A stretch of DNA of 64,000 nt from an uncultured Fimbriimonas sp. Lineage in GTDB: Bacteria > Armatimonadota > Fimbriimonadia > Fimbriimonadales > Fimbriimonadaceae. The translations under genes were made by a program, and so were the position numbers. The notes below the pieces were generated by a model. That model was given only the letters and a program-made list of their open reading frames with translations, did no database searches and was not told where the DNA came from. Of this stretch, positions 41,451-50,551 are shown piece by piece. The stretch spans positions 1 through 64,000 of the forward strand of contig CAMFIS010000003.1 of assembly GCA_945952345.1 (NCBI GenBank), in the 5' to 3' direction. Numbering within the stretch: position 1 is the stretch's first letter; each line of letters starts with the position of its first letter.

Positions 41451-41891
41451 CTAGTCGAGTTCGTCCGGATCGAACTCAATATTTGCCAATCGGAAGAGCA
41501 TGATTCTTTCCTCTTCAAAAGTCATCGTCTTGTGATGCTCTTCTTGATTGTCGATGTACTTCGCGAGTCCGCTAAGCCTCTCAGCACTTACGGTAAACGC
41601 ACCATAGCCGACTTGCCAAGAAAATTCGGGTATCTCAGACCGAATCCAATTGGTCGAAGCCTTTTTGATCTCTCGTACAAGGTTGGCGACTGCGATTGTC
41701 GCATTTGTTTGGATGAGCAAGTGAACGTGATCGGGCATGCCACCGACGCGAATTGAAACCGCGCCAAGACCACCCACCGTGCCGCCGAGATATTCGAACA
41801 TGCGCTGCCGGAATTCATCGGTCAAGAATGGTTGGCGATGTTTGGTGCTGAAGACGACATGATAGTAGAGACTGAGATAGGTTGAACGCAT
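41451..41891 (-). CDS. tnpA: IS200/IS605-family Y1 transposase TnpA
   Basis: 146 residues from ATG 41891. YYHVVFSTKHRQPFL, the HUH metal motif MPDHVHLLI and the C-terminal LAKYIDNQEEHHK helix with the catalytic Tyr identify a single-strand Y1 transposase of IS200 type. No TnpB is present. The gene appears intact. The 330 bases upstream hold six hairpins. TATAAT lies 9 bases before the start. The sequence downstream is only 27 bases before the next gene, so the element's right end is short or missing. Confidence 0.93.
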   Translation of the reverse strand: MRSTYLSLYYHVVFSTKHRQPFLTDEFRQRMFEYLGGTVGGLGAVSIRVGGMPDHVHLLIQTNATIAVANLVREIKKASTNWIRSEIPEFSWQVGYGAFTVSAERLSGLAKYIDNQEEHHKTMTFEEERIMLFRLANIEFDPDELD

Positions 41892-42225
41892 TTGAATGGC
41901 ATTATATGGAATCTGCGACCCGCACTGGGTCGGCACTTTTCTTATCCAACCGGTGGTGCGAGCACACACCGGCTAACAGGCTGGGACCGCAAGGGTCCAA
42001 AGAAGTCAAATCCATATTTCTCTATGACACGCACTCCTCAAGAGAGGGTGATTTCTAAGATCGAGAAGGGCTTTTCTTCCATGCGAATCCTGACCCGAAG
42101 GGTCACAGCTTCTTAGCCGGGTGGTCGAAGACCCCCGGAACGGTTCGCGATTGATTCCGACCCCTTGCGGGTCGCAGACCTTCTCCGACTAATTCCCGAA
42201 AGGAAGGATGCTCACAGCTCCCAAA
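41892..42225. repeat. Six-hairpin array upstream of tnpA
   Basis: Hairpins with GACCC/GGGTC-type stems at 41917-41931, 41983-41998, 42091-42105 and 42158-42174, plus CCGGTG-type hairpins at 41950-41972 and 42117-42138. Loops are 3-5 bases. The array covers the expected left end of the IS200-like element but is richer in palindromes than usual. No gene inside. Confidence 0.7.
41901..41906 (-). promoter_or_regulatory. -10 element before tnpA
   Basis: TATAAT, 9 bases before ATG 41891. Confidence 0.45.
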
Positions 42226-43461
42226 TCAACTCCAAATTCCGACTATCTCCGGCATCTTCGGCGAGAGGAAGTCGGTCAGCACTTTTCGGTAATCGTTCAC
42301 CGGTTTGAGATCGCCATCTGCGTCCAGCTGATGTGGTGCGATGCCCGGCCAGTCGCCAAGAATCTTGCCACCCGGGACGTCGCCGAACGCCATCATCACG
42401 CTAGCACGGCCGTGGTCGGTGCCTAGGCTGGCATTCTCTTGAACGCGGCGGCCGAATTCGGTCATCACGATCAACGTCATTTCCGTTGCCTTCGGACCCA
42501 AGTCGCGCATGAACGCATCGACCGTCTTCGCCACATTGCTGAGGCCGTTGGCGTGGATTCCTGTGTCCGAACCTTGGGCGAAATGGGAGTCCCAACCGGT
42601 GTCTTCTAAGCAAGCGATCTCGAGTCCGAGGTCGGACTTCATCATGCAGGCGACTTCGCGGAAACCATTGCCGAGGGGCGTCGTTGGATACAGCGCCCCG
42701 CCAGAAGCTTTGTAGTTTTTGGGATCGAGGCTTTCGATCTTCGAGAGAGCATCCAGCGTGTTCGCCCCCGCCGAATGCATCAAGCTTCCTGTGCCTGCCG
42801 GCGAGGATTGATACTGCCGTTTCAAGTCCTCGATGAATTCGTCATCGGTGGCGAGATGGAAGTCGGTGATGGACTGAACCACGACGGGCGCTGGCGCGCC
42901 GCGTAAAGAATCGGGCATGCGTTCGGCCCAGGCGACGGACCTTAATGGAGTGTCTTCAGCCGAAGCCGTTTTGATGAGATAGCGGGCCAGCCAGCCGCTG
43001 GGGTCTCCGGCGTGGCCGGTCGCGGCGCCTCGCTCCATTGCCGACATTGCCTCGAAGTGAGAACGTGTCATGTCTTGCGAGCCAACCGCGTGGACCAACG
43101 CGAGCGAGCCCTCGTCGTACCAATGCTTGAGAGGAGCAAGGGAAGGGTGAAGGCCGAAGTAGTCGTTCACCTTTACTGCCCGAGCGCCTTCTTTCTTCGT
43201 CGCATCGTTGGGTTTTGCGATGGCAAGACTGGGGCGAGCGCGGTAGTAGGCGTCATCCGCGTACGGCACCAGCATATTGAGCCCGTCCGAGCCACCGCGA
43301 AGGAATAGAACGACCAACGTGTGGCCCCGGTTCTTACTCAGCTTTACTTGGCTGAGGGCGCTGGCGGAGAGCAGCCAGGGGACGAGGCCAATCGCGCCCA
43401 TCTTGAGGGCCGATCGGCGCGACATCGCGAATTTGTAGCTATCGCAGGAGGTGTCAGGCAT
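42226..43461 (-). CDS. DUF1501-family Tat-exported protein
   Basis: 411 residues. Twin-arginine signal MSRRSALKMGAIGLVPWLLS near residue 13, then LVVLFLRGGSDGLNMLVPY, GLHPSLAPLKHWYDEGSLAL and the C-terminal EFGRRVQENASLGTDHGRAS. DUF1501 proteins belong to the alkaline-phosphatase/sulfatase-like superfamily; their role is unknown. They often lie beside DUF1800 genes, as here: its start overlaps the DUF1800 stop by eight bases. Confidence 0.9.
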   Translation of the reverse strand: MPDTSCDSYKFAMSRRSALKMGAIGLVPWLLSASALSQVKLSKNRGHTLVVLFLRGGSDGLNMLVPYADDAYYRARPSLAIAKPNDATKKEGARAVKVNDYFGLHPSLAPLKHWYDEGSLALVHAVGSQDMTRSHFEAMSAMERGAATGHAGDPSGWLARYLIKTASAEDTPLRSVAWAERMPDSLRGAPAPVVVQSITDFHLATDDEFIEDLKRQYQSSPAGTGSLMHSAGANTLDALSKIESLDPKNYKASGGALYPTTPLGNGFREVACMMKSDLGLEIACLEDTGWDSHFAQGSDTGIHANGLSNVAKTVDAFMRDLGPKATEMTLIVMTEFGRRVQENASLGTDHGRASVMMAFGDVPGGKILGDWPGIAPHQLDADGDLKPVNDYRKVLTDFLSPKMPEIVGIWS

Positions 43462-44866
43462 ATTGAAACTCCGGAGCGGCGAGGTGGTTGGCGAGCAGCC
43501 GCATGCGCTGTTTGGTGAGGCCGCTTCCTTCGCCGACGATCTTCTCGATCATCGGCAAGGAATCGGCCTGAATGGTGGTGTTGGCGATCTTGCCGAAGGC
43601 GAGATCGTAGGCGAACTGCCACCGGGGCAAGACGATATTGGCCCAATTAAGCTGGTCGACCGGATAGCCATCGGGCATGGGCCATTCGTACATCGGCTGT
43701 CCGAGCTTACTGAGATGAGCCTGGACCGCTGGACCACCGTCCGTCAGCGCGCCTGAGCGTCGCAGGCAAGCAACCATGAAGTTGAAAGGCCGCTTCAGGA
43801 TCGGATCTCCGGCGAGCATTTCGTCAGATTGGAGGATCGGTCGCAGCATGCTCGGTATGTCTCCTTTCGTTCGCTGATATTCTCCCGCGACTCGAACTTC
43901 TAGTCCTTGCGACCGAGAGCCAGTGAAGAAAAGCACCAGTTTCTTGGCGAGATGCTTGGCGGTCGAGGGATGATCGATCGCGATTTGGACCACTCGTTCG
44001 CCGTCCTTAATTCCGCCACCAGCGGGAATGACCTGGCCGAGAACAAGTTTCTCGCCGTCGTCATGAACCTTCGGATCGAACCGGAAAAGACCCTGAGCGA
44101 CCGGCGGACCCTCGTGGGCAAAAAGCTGGGTGACGAGGTGGCGATCCTCGACTTTCCAGCCACTGAGGCACCGAGCAACTTCCTGAACATCCTTCTGGGT
44201 GTAGCCGCCGTAAATGCCAAGCGTGTGCAGTTCCAGCAGTTCTCGAGCATAGTTCTCGTTCGGGTGAGCTTTCACGTTCTGCTCGTTGTCCAGATACATC
44301 ATCATCGCGGGCGACTTCGACATCGCCTTCGCCATGTCGCCAAAGTTGCCCATCGCGTACTTGCGGATGATCTCCTCTTCCTCGACACCCTTAAAGAAAG
44401 CACCGTCCTTCTTTTGCGAGTAAATGTTAAAGTGGTTGCTCCAAAAGTCGACCATCCGCTCCTTCAATTGGTTCGCGCCGTAAGTGGCACGGAGGATGGC
44501 GGCGCATTGGAGATCTTCGATCACGCGCTCACGCGGAAAGTCCATCAGCTCGACCGGTTCCATGTTGATCGCGTCAACGCTTCCGAGCTGCATCTGGAGT
44601 TCGACCGGCTCGTCGAAGTCGGCTTTTAGCTGACGTTCAATATAAGTTTCCTTCCCCAAAGATGCATAAAGCTTCTCCTCGTCCGGAGACCAACCGAAGG
44701 TCATACGGTCGAGGAGTCGGGTCGTCTTTGGGTCGCTGGGTTCGCGCCAGGGCTCGGCGCCTTTGCGGCGTCGTACCTCGGACGCGACTCGGCCACAACC
44801 GGAAAGCGCGACGGCCCCCAGGCCCGCACCTCCGATGATGATGGCGTCGCGCCGAGAAATCGACAT
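43454..44866 (-). CDS. DUF1800-family exported lipoprotein-like protein
   Basis: 470 residues from ATG 44866 (MSISRRDAIIIGGAGLGAVA), with a Tat motif and a Cys after LSG that may be lipidated. Characteristic DUF1800 motifs: RLLDRMTFGWSPDE, MVDFWSNHFNIYSQKKD, NENYARELLELHTLGI and YTQKDVQEVARCLSGW. Function unknown. Its start and the stop of the preceding membrane-protein gene share one base. Likely operon: membrane protein, DUF1800, DUF1501. Confidence 0.9.
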   Translation of the reverse strand: MSISRRDAIIIGGAGLGAVALSGCGRVASEVRRRKGAEPWREPSDPKTTRLLDRMTFGWSPDEEKLYASLGKETYIERQLKADFDEPVELQMQLGSVDAINMEPVELMDFPRERVIEDLQCAAILRATYGANQLKERMVDFWSNHFNIYSQKKDGAFFKGVEEEEIIRKYAMGNFGDMAKAMSKSPAMMMYLDNEQNVKAHPNENYARELLELHTLGIYGGYTQKDVQEVARCLSGWKVEDRHLVTQLFAHEGPPVAQGLFRFDPKVHDDGEKLVLGQVIPAGGGIKDGERVVQIAIDHPSTAKHLAKKLVLFFTGSRSQGLEVRVAGEYQRTKGDIPSMLRPILQSDEMLAGDPILKRPFNFMVACLRRSGALTDGGPAVQAHLSKLGQPMYEWPMPDGYPVDQLNWANIVLPRWQFAYDLAFGKIANTTIQADSLPMIEKIVGEGSGLTKQRMRLLANHLAAPEFQYA

Positions 44867-45375
44867 TAGGCCGCCTCTTCTGCTCGGACGATCTTGAGGA
44901 CCGCCATCATGCCTGCGCCGCCGCCAATGAGCAGAACCAGCGGAGCGAAGAAGAACCAACCGAGGAGCGGGAGCATCGACGCGATCACAAGATATAGAGC
45001 TGCCTTGGCGTAGGAATCGAACAGGTTGCTCGCTCCTCCTTTCAAAGCCGCCATTCGCTCGGCCGCGAGCTTCGCGATACCGCTGGAGCCAATTGCAACC
45101 AGTGCGAAATAGCTACTGAGGAGCACGGTGCCGAGAAGTTTGGTCAACGGGTTTGGAATCTGCAGGATCATAAAAGTAACGATTCCAAATACGAGCGACA
45201 GAAAGCCCATGCCAATGCACGAGCCGGTCTTGAGCGAGACGGCAGTTCGTGCAGCCTCGACCCGCGCGGGAAACAATAGGGCACACGCAATCTCGAATGC
45301 CCAGACGGTTACGGCAACGCCACTAAGGGTTGCAACGACGGAGAAAGAGTCGCCGATGGTGGAAAAAGCAGCCAT
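44866..45375 (-). CDS. Four-helix membrane protein upstream of DUF1800
   Basis: 169 residues with hydrophobic helices at about 12-34, 48-72, 80-100 and 118-150. The end EEAA is soluble. No family recognised. It shares one base with the following DUF1800 start (TAATG), suggesting coupling and a possible shared role at the membrane. Confidence 0.7.
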   Translation of the reverse strand: MAAFSTIGDSFSVVATLSGVAVTVWAFEIACALLFPARVEAARTAVSLKTGSCIGMGFLSLVFGIVTFMILQIPNPLTKLLGTVLLSSYFALVAIGSSGIAKLAAERMAALKGGASNLFDSYAKAALYLVIASMLPLLGWFFFAPLVLLIGGGAGMMAVLKIVRAEEAA

Positions 45376-45501
45376 ATCTTCATCATCCTCTACTTGCGAA
45401 AGCGAATGCGTAGGGCAATGGGTTGCAAATGTTCCTTTTCCGGGTCAAACGTCCTGGGACTTAGGTTGGAGGGAGGGGTTTTCACTCCCTTGAATGCCGG
45501 A

Positions 45502-45567
45502 ACCACCCCCTCCGCCGCACGACAAAGTCACCGCGCAGCACCTCCCCCAGGGGCGGAGCGTGGTCAG
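45502..45567 (+). repeat. CCAGGGGCG-GAGCGTGGT repeat, copy 2
   Basis: ACCACCCCCTCCG at the left and CCCAGGGGCGGAGCGTGGT at the right, as in 7551-7613. Confidence 0.6.
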
Positions 45568-45598
45568 TCCCCAAAACCAAAATTCCTCAAAACAAAAT

Positions 45599-45632
45599 AA
45601 AGCGAGGGAGGCTTCTTGCGCTTCCCTCGCTT
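45599..45632 (-). terminator. Terminator of the ABC sugar-binding protein gene
   Basis: On the minus strand AAGCGAGGGA pairs with TCCCTCGCTT and is followed by TATTTTGTTTTG. The arm sequence AAGCGAGGGAAGCGC reappears after the permease gene at 50580. Confidence 0.75.
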
Positions 45633-45656
45633 CTTTCGCTGGCTTTGCCGCTCTCG

Positions 45657-47051
45657 TTAGCCGTGATGCTTCTTGATTGTCGAATCTTCGCGAACGGCTT
45701 CGGCTGCCTTCTCGACTCGATCCACGAATTGCTGAGCGGTCAGCTTCTTCGTGATCAAAGCAGTGATGCTGTCCTCGACTTCCTGCTCGAACGTGTCGTA
45801 CCACTTCCGGAACTTGATCGAATACTTGAACTTGGTGTTCTTAAGTGCTTCGGCAGGAGCCTTCAGCTCTTCGGGAAGATCGACGTCGTTGGAGCCTTTG
45901 ATCGCCATCAATGTGCCCTTCTCTTTCACGAACGCCTTGGCATTGTCGAGTGAGGTCATGAACTTGAAGAAGTCGGCGGCGAGCTGCGGATTCTTAGACT
46001 TACTCGGGATCATCCACGGTTCGATGTCGATCTGAATCGCGGTCGGGTCACCTTTGCCACCTTCAATGACGGGCGGAAGGAAGAACGCGATCTTCTGACC
46101 AGGCTTCATATGGTCCTTCATTTCGGTCTTAAGCCAGGTTCCGCAAGGGACCATGGCGGCTTTGCCGTTGAGGAATTCCTGCTCGGCTTCGGTGTGCGTC
46201 ATCGAAACTGCGCCATCTTCGAAGTAACCCTTATCGCGAAGCTCTTCGATCATCTGAGCGGCTTTGAGCACAGACGGAGACTTCCACGCGTTAGGTTCCA
46301 TGTTTTGGCAAGCCTGGAACGCCGATGGACCGCCTTCGCTGATGACCCACGGAATGAGCATGCCGTACATCATGTAGTACGGGTACTTGCCCTGGAAGGT
46401 GATGGGAGCCATGCCTTTTGCCTTGATCTTGGCGCAAAGGTCGAGGAGTTCCTTGTATGTTTTGGGAGCCGTCCACCCGTTCTTCGCGAATACGTCCGGG
46501 TCGTACCACCAGCCATACATCATGACGTAGTACGGAAGACAAACCTGTTTGCCATCGAGCTGGCCAAGTGCAAGCATGTCGGGATCGAAGGTGTCCTTCC
46601 ACGGCGTTTTTCCGTCAGCGGACGGAGTCTTCAGCACGTCCTCGAGGCCAAATATCTGACCTTCCTCGGCCGCCACCCAGTGGTTGAATCCCCAGCCCGG
46701 GAACATGAAGTCGGGCGGGTTGCCTGCATTCATCCTCGGCTGGATTTGGAGCCAAACCTTGGGGTCACCCTCAACTTTGACCGCTGCACCGGCATGCGCC
46801 TTGTTGTAGGCGTCGGCCATCTTTTGGTAAAAGTCGATTTCGTATCCACCTTTGAACGCTTGAACGTCCAGCGGCCCCATCTTCGGCGCATCCGTGGGAG
46901 CCGGGGGAAGATTCAATCGCGAGTCGTCGTTTTTCTCGTTGGAGGCGGTAACGGGCGAATTTCCGCCGTTGTCGGTTGTGGTCGAGCTACCGCCCGAACA
47001 GCCGATAACGCCAAGAGAAAAGAGTGCGAGTCCAAGTAAGCTCCTTCGCAT
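45657..47051 (-). CDS. ABC transporter carbohydrate-binding lipoprotein
   Basis: 464 residues. Lipoprotein signal with the lipobox Cys in GVIGCSG, a Ser/Thr/Asn linker (to residue 60) and an extracellular solute-binding protein family 1 fold: YQKMADAYNKAHAGA, NPPDFMFPGWGFNHW, NGKAAMVPCGTWLK. The relatives bind sugars such as chitobiose or GlcNAc, fitting the nearby GH20 gene. TAGAAT lies 7 bases before the ATG. It diverges from the oxidoreductase-permease operon, which probably supplies its membrane part. Confidence 0.92.
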   Translation of the reverse strand: MRRSLLGLALFSLGVIGCSGGSSTTTDNGGNSPVTASNEKNDDSRLNLPPAPTDAPKMGPLDVQAFKGGYEIDFYQKMADAYNKAHAGAAVKVEGDPKVWLQIQPRMNAGNPPDFMFPGWGFNHWVAAEEGQIFGLEDVLKTPSADGKTPWKDTFDPDMLALGQLDGKQVCLPYYVMMYGWWYDPDVFAKNGWTAPKTYKELLDLCAKIKAKGMAPITFQGKYPYYMMYGMLIPWVISEGGPSAFQACQNMEPNAWKSPSVLKAAQMIEELRDKGYFEDGAVSMTHTEAEQEFLNGKAAMVPCGTWLKTEMKDHMKPGQKIAFFLPPVIEGGKGDPTAIQIDIEPWMIPSKSKNPQLAADFFKFMTSLDNAKAFVKEKGTLMAIKGSNDVDLPEELKAPAEALKNTKFKYSIKFRKWYDTFEQEVEDSITALITKKLTAQQFVDRVEKAAEAVREDSTIKKHHG

Positions 47052-47058
47052 ACCGGTT

Positions 47059-47064
47059 ATTCTA
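47059..47064 (-). promoter_or_regulatory. -10 element before the sugar-binding protein gene
   Basis: TAGAAT, 7 bases before ATG 47051. Confidence 0.45.
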
Positions 47065-47078
47065 GCAATTTTCGCCGG

Positions 47079-47531
47079 CTACCGGGTGCCCCACTCCCAA
47101 ATGCCGTACGCGACTTTGTCCGAAAGCGGTGTTCCCGCTTGGCGAAGCGCAATCTCGACGCAGGTTCGGTGGAAGGTTTCGTGCGCAACCATGTAACCCA
47201 CGAATCCGCCAGCGTGGGGCTTGAAGCCTTTGATCTTTCCTTCTGGCGTTCCGGCCGAGGCGATGAGGTCATGGATCGCCTTCGTGGATTTGCTGAGCTC
47301 GTCCGTGAGGGTTTCTCGGGTCGCGGTCTCGTCGAGTTTGTTGAGTCCATCCATCAGGTTCGGGGCGGAAGCCTTTATCCACATCAAACGAACATTGTGG
47401 AGGTGGGTGAAATTGCCGAGGACGGTTTTTCCTTTGGCAAGTTTGATGGGAAGCTGATCGTCGGGGATGGCTTCTAGAAGGTAGAGGTTCAGCCGAGCAT
47501 TAATTTTCCATGAATCGAGGAGCGCTTCCAT
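47079..47531 (-). CDS. DinB-family protein (four-helix metal-dependent enzyme)
   Basis: 150 residues from ATG 47531 (MEALLDSWKINARLNLYLLE). The DinB/YfiT His set is visible: NFTHLHNVRLMW and MVAHETFHRTCVEIAL. These four-helix proteins bind metal and often act as thiol transferases. Function here unknown. It ends 28 bases before the sugar-binding protein start, on the same strand. Confidence 0.85.
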   Translation of the reverse strand: MEALLDSWKINARLNLYLLEAIPDDQLPIKLAKGKTVLGNFTHLHNVRLMWIKASAPNLMDGLNKLDETATRETLTDELSKSTKAIHDLIASAGTPEGKIKGFKPHAGGFVGYMVAHETFHRTCVEIALRQAGTPLSDKVAYGIWEWGTR

Positions 47532-47868
47532 GTTGTGAGTATTACTTAGAAAGGCTGCCCCAGGTCCAAATGAATTCTTCCGATCTTCGATAGAGTCACG
47601 AGCGGCCCCGCGGCTAAAGAGTTCATAGCTTCGGAGCGGCGGCATGGATTGTTGGAAGGCTTTCGATGTTCATTCGACCCTGGGCCGCGCTTTCACTGGC
47701 ATGCTCATCGGGTCAACTTCGGGAATTGGTCATTGCCAACTCGCGTGCCAGTGCCACGTCCTTGACGCGCTTGCTGGATGAACTGCAAACGTTTGACTTG
47801 GCCCGAAGCCTGCCGAACCTGAGTCCGGGGTTCCATTTCGAACCCATTTCAAGCTATTCTGTTCGCAC
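47532..47868. other. Divergent intergenic region (DinB gene / oxidoreductase gene)
   Basis: About 337 bases with no gene. TATTCT at 47855-47860 lies 8 bases before ATG 47869, a probable promoter. An open frame at 47666-47953 runs into the oxidoreductase gene in another frame and is not convincing. Confidence 0.4.
47855..47860 (+). promoter_or_regulatory. -10 element before the Gfo/Idh/MocA gene
   Basis: TATTCT, 8 bases before ATG 47869. Confidence 0.4.
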
Positions 47869-48846
47869 ATGTTACGCGTCGGACTTGTTGGTTGTGGCTT
47901 CATGGGGCGCATGCACGCCACCGTTTATGGGCAGCTCGCAGATGCCGAGCTAGTGGGCGTTTTCGACTCCTCACCGGAGCGAGGCGAGCCATTCGCGGCC
48001 GAACACGGCACGAAATACTATTCCGATTTCGATGCCCTTGCTGCTAACGTCGACGCGATCGACATTTGCCTTCCGACCTACCGCCACGCCGAGTTCACGC
48101 TCAAAGCCGCCGCCGCGAAGAAGCACGTGCTGTGCGAAAAGCCTATGGCCCTCAACGTAGACGAAGCACGCAAGATGAAAGTGGCGTGCGAAGAAGCCGG
48201 AGTTCGGCTGATGATCGCGCACTGCATCCGGTTCTGGCCCGAATACGCGTTGCTTCACCAGATCGCGATCACCGGAAACTTGGGCGATCTTCTCTCGATC
48301 AACCTCACTCGGTACGGCGAGTTCCCCCACTGGGGCAGCAACAACTGGCTAGCCGACGAGAGCAAAGCCGGCGGCGGTGCGTTGGATATGCACATCCACG
48401 ACACCGACTACGCACTTTTCTTGCTGGGTCAACCGAAGGAAGTCTTTAGTGCGGGAACCGTCGACGCTCGCGGCGTGAGCCACATCTTCTCGACCTTTGT
48501 TTACGACAAGACGGTTTGCCACCTCGAAGGCGGCTGGAACATGCCTCCTGGAACTCCGTTCAAGATGGCGTTTCGCGCGGTATTCGAGCAGGGTGCGATC
48601 ATCATGGATGGTGGCCCCATGACGGTTTACGAAAAGGATAAGCCGCCTTACGTGCCCGAGTTCCCCAAGATGGAAGCAAAGGGCGGAGGCAATATCAGCG
48701 ACCTTGGCGGTTATTACCACGAGATTGCCCACTTTGTGGACCGCGTCCTCACCGGTAAGCCATTCGACGTGACCAATCCCGACACTTCGATCCAATCGCT
48801 GGAGCTCACGCTGCGCGAAATCGACCTCGTGAAGAAGCGGAAATGA
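47869..48846 (+). CDS. Gfo/Idh/MocA-family NAD(P)-dependent oxidoreductase
   Basis: 325 residues. The Rossmann start is VGLVGCGFMGRMHA, the catalytic Lys is in KKHVLCEKPMALN, and the C-terminal domain contains GGALDMHIHDTDYALFLLG with the conserved His-Asp. The family oxidises sugars or inositol. It is in one operon with two sugar permeases (four-base overlap), so the enzyme probably acts on the imported sugar. Confidence 0.95.
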   Translation: MLRVGLVGCGFMGRMHATVYGQLADAELVGVFDSSPERGEPFAAEHGTKYYSDFDALAANVDAIDICLPTYRHAEFTLKAAAAKKHVLCEKPMALNVDEARKMKVACEEAGVRLMIAHCIRFWPEYALLHQIAITGNLGDLLSINLTRYGEFPHWGSNNWLADESKAGGGALDMHIHDTDYALFLLGQPKEVFSAGTVDARGVSHIFSTFVYDKTVCHLEGGWNMPPGTPFKMAFRAVFEQGAIIMDGGPMTVYEKDKPPYVPEFPKMEAKGGGNISDLGGYYHEIAHFVDRVLTGKPFDVTNPDTSIQSLELTLREIDLVKKRK

Positions 48847-49736
48847 AGGGACGAGCCCGATTCATCATCGGGTTTTTGAGCCCAGCCCTGCTGCTGTATG
48901 CGGGTCTGGTTGGCCTCCCGCTGGTCCAGAGCTTTTACTATTCGATGTTTAATTGGCGCGGCGTTTCGCCGAACAAAGCATTCGTTGGCGCGAAGAACTT
49001 GCAGACGTACGCGACCGATCCGATCATGATCACTGCGGCGAAAAACCAGTCGCTGCTCCTGATCTGCGGCGGACTGATGATTCTCATGTTCGCCGTTTCG
49101 ATTGCGCATGCGCTGCTGGTGCCATCCAAGACATCCAAGGTTGTCCAATCGATCATGCTCTTCCCGCAGGTGGTATCGATGGTTGTAGTTGGCATCATTT
49201 GGCAGTTCATGCTGCACCCACGATACGGCCTACTGATTTCTGTATGCCGTTCGCTACATCTTCCGATTCCCAAAGATGGTGTGCTGGGTGTCACGGGTTG
49301 GGCCAATCTTGCGGTTCTGATTGCCTTCGTTTGGCAGGCGATTGGGTTTTACGTGATGCTCTTTGGCGCGGGTTTGCGCAATATCGACGGCGAAGTGATC
49401 GAGGCATCGGAGCTCGATGGCGCTTCCGGCTGGACGCGGTTCAGGAAGATCACGTGGCCGTTGCTTTGGTCGGTCAAGAGAGTCGCGGTGATATATGTGG
49501 TCGCGAACGTCATGGGCACATTCGCCTTGGTCCAGTTGTTGACCGACGCTGGTCCGGACAATGCCACGCAAGTTTTCCTAACTTACATGTTTAAGAAGGG
49601 GTGGCAGCAGAACCAGATGGGTCAAGCTTCGGCGATCGCGGTGTACAGCTTCATCATTGCGATGGTGCTCGGCGCAGTGGTTTGGCGAGTGATCGGTCGA
49701 AATCCCGAGAATCCGCGGAGGTCGTCGGCGATATGA
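48843..49736 (+). CDS. Sugar ABC transporter permease (MalF-like)
   Basis: 297 residues with six hydrophobic helices. FIIGFLSPALLLYAGLVG at the start and the EAA-loop EASELDGASGWTRFRKITWP mark a carbohydrate-uptake permease of the MalF/UgpA type. It overlaps the upstream and downstream genes by four bases each. No ATP-binding subunit is encoded here; a shared MsmX-type ATPase elsewhere is likely. Confidence 0.94.
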   Translation: MKGRARFIIGFLSPALLLYAGLVGLPLVQSFYYSMFNWRGVSPNKAFVGAKNLQTYATDPIMITAAKNQSLLLICGGLMILMFAVSIAHALLVPSKTSKVVQSIMLFPQVVSMVVVGIIWQFMLHPRYGLLISVCRSLHLPIPKDGVLGVTGWANLAVLIAFVWQAIGFYVMLFGAGLRNIDGEVIEASELDGASGWTRFRKITWPLLWSVKRVAVIYVVANVMGTFALVQLLTDAGPDNATQVFLTYMFKKGWQQNQMGQASAIAVYSFIIAMVLGAVVWRVIGRNPENPRRSSAI

Positions 49737-50551
49737 CGAAGTTTTTCGGCAAACTGCTGCTGCTCGTCTTTGGCATCACGATCATAGTGCCGTTTCTTTG
49801 GGTGCTCGTTTCCTCACTCAAAACCGGCAATGAAATCTTTGCCTCGCCGTGGTCCTTGCCCAAGTCGCCTCAGTTTGTGAACTTCGCCCACGCCTGGGAG
49901 AAAGGCAGCATCGGCGCGAACCTTTTTAACTCCGTCGTGGTGACGCTTGGCACCCTCGCGATCCTCTTACCGATCGGATCGATGGCCGCGTATGTCCTGG
50001 TCAAATACCCGTTCAAAGGCTCGCGGCTCATCCTCAATTCGTTCATGGGCGGGCTGATGTTCCCGAACTTCCTCGTGATCATTCCGCTCTACTTGCTGAT
50101 CGCTCGACTGGGCCTACTCAACACCAAGATCGGCTTGATCCTCGTGTATGTGGCGTACTCGCTGGCGTTCACGGTGTTCGTTCTCAGTGGCTTCTTCGAG
50201 CAGTTGCCGAATGAACTCATCGAGGCGTCGTTCATCGACGGCTGTTCTCACTCACGCGCGTTCTGGAGCGTGATGTTTCCCCTCGCGAAACCGGGAATCT
50301 TGGTGGTCGCGATCTTCAATGCGATCGGGTTGTGGAACGAGTATCCGCTCGCCTTAGTTTTGGCGCAAGACTCGAATGTCCGGACGCTGCCGATTGGCAT
50401 TGCGACGCTGACGAACACTCAACAGTACGCGGGTGACTGGGGCGCGCTGCTGGCAGGAATCGTGATCGTCATGCTGCCGGTCATGATCATCTATCTCATT
50501 TTCCGCGAACAAATTCAGAAGACGATGCTTGCTGGTGCGCTGAAGGGCTGA
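49733..50551 (+). CDS. Sugar ABC transporter permease (MalG-like)
   Basis: 272 residues from ATG 49733 (MTKFFGKLLLLVFGITIIVP), with six helices. The EAA loop is EASFIDGCSHSRAFWSVMFP, the MalG/UgpE type. Partner of the preceding permease and presumably of the divergent sugar-binding lipoprotein. A repeat-rich region follows the stop. Confidence 0.94.
   Translation: MTKFFGKLLLLVFGITIIVPFLWVLVSSLKTGNEIFASPWSLPKSPQFVNFAHAWEKGSIGANLFNSVVVTLGTLAILLPIGSMAAYVLVKYPFKGSRLILNSFMGGLMFPNFLVIIPLYLLIARLGLLNTKIGLILVYVAYSLAFTVFVLSGFFEQLPNELIEASFIDGCSHSRAFWSVMFPLAKPGILVVAIFNAIGLWNEYPLALVLAQDSNVRTLPIGIATLTNTQQYAGDWGALLAGIVIVMLPVMIIYLIFREQIQKTMLAGALKG

Larger units (their letters stand above)
45376..45656. repeat. 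Repeat-bearing gap before the sugar-binding protein gene
   Basis: No gene. It holds a CCAGGGGCG repeat copy (45502-45567) and the terminator of the sugar-binding protein gene. Confidence 0.55.

Noticed and set aside
41451-42225. Complete IS200 with defined ends
   Set aside because: The transposase is intact, but the right end cannot be defined within the 27 bases to the next gene and no target pair is visible, so I report the gene and array separately.
46110-47039. 309-codon plus-strand frame opposite the sugar-binding lipoprotein
   Set aside because: No domain; the opposite strand has a lipobox and solute-binding motifs.
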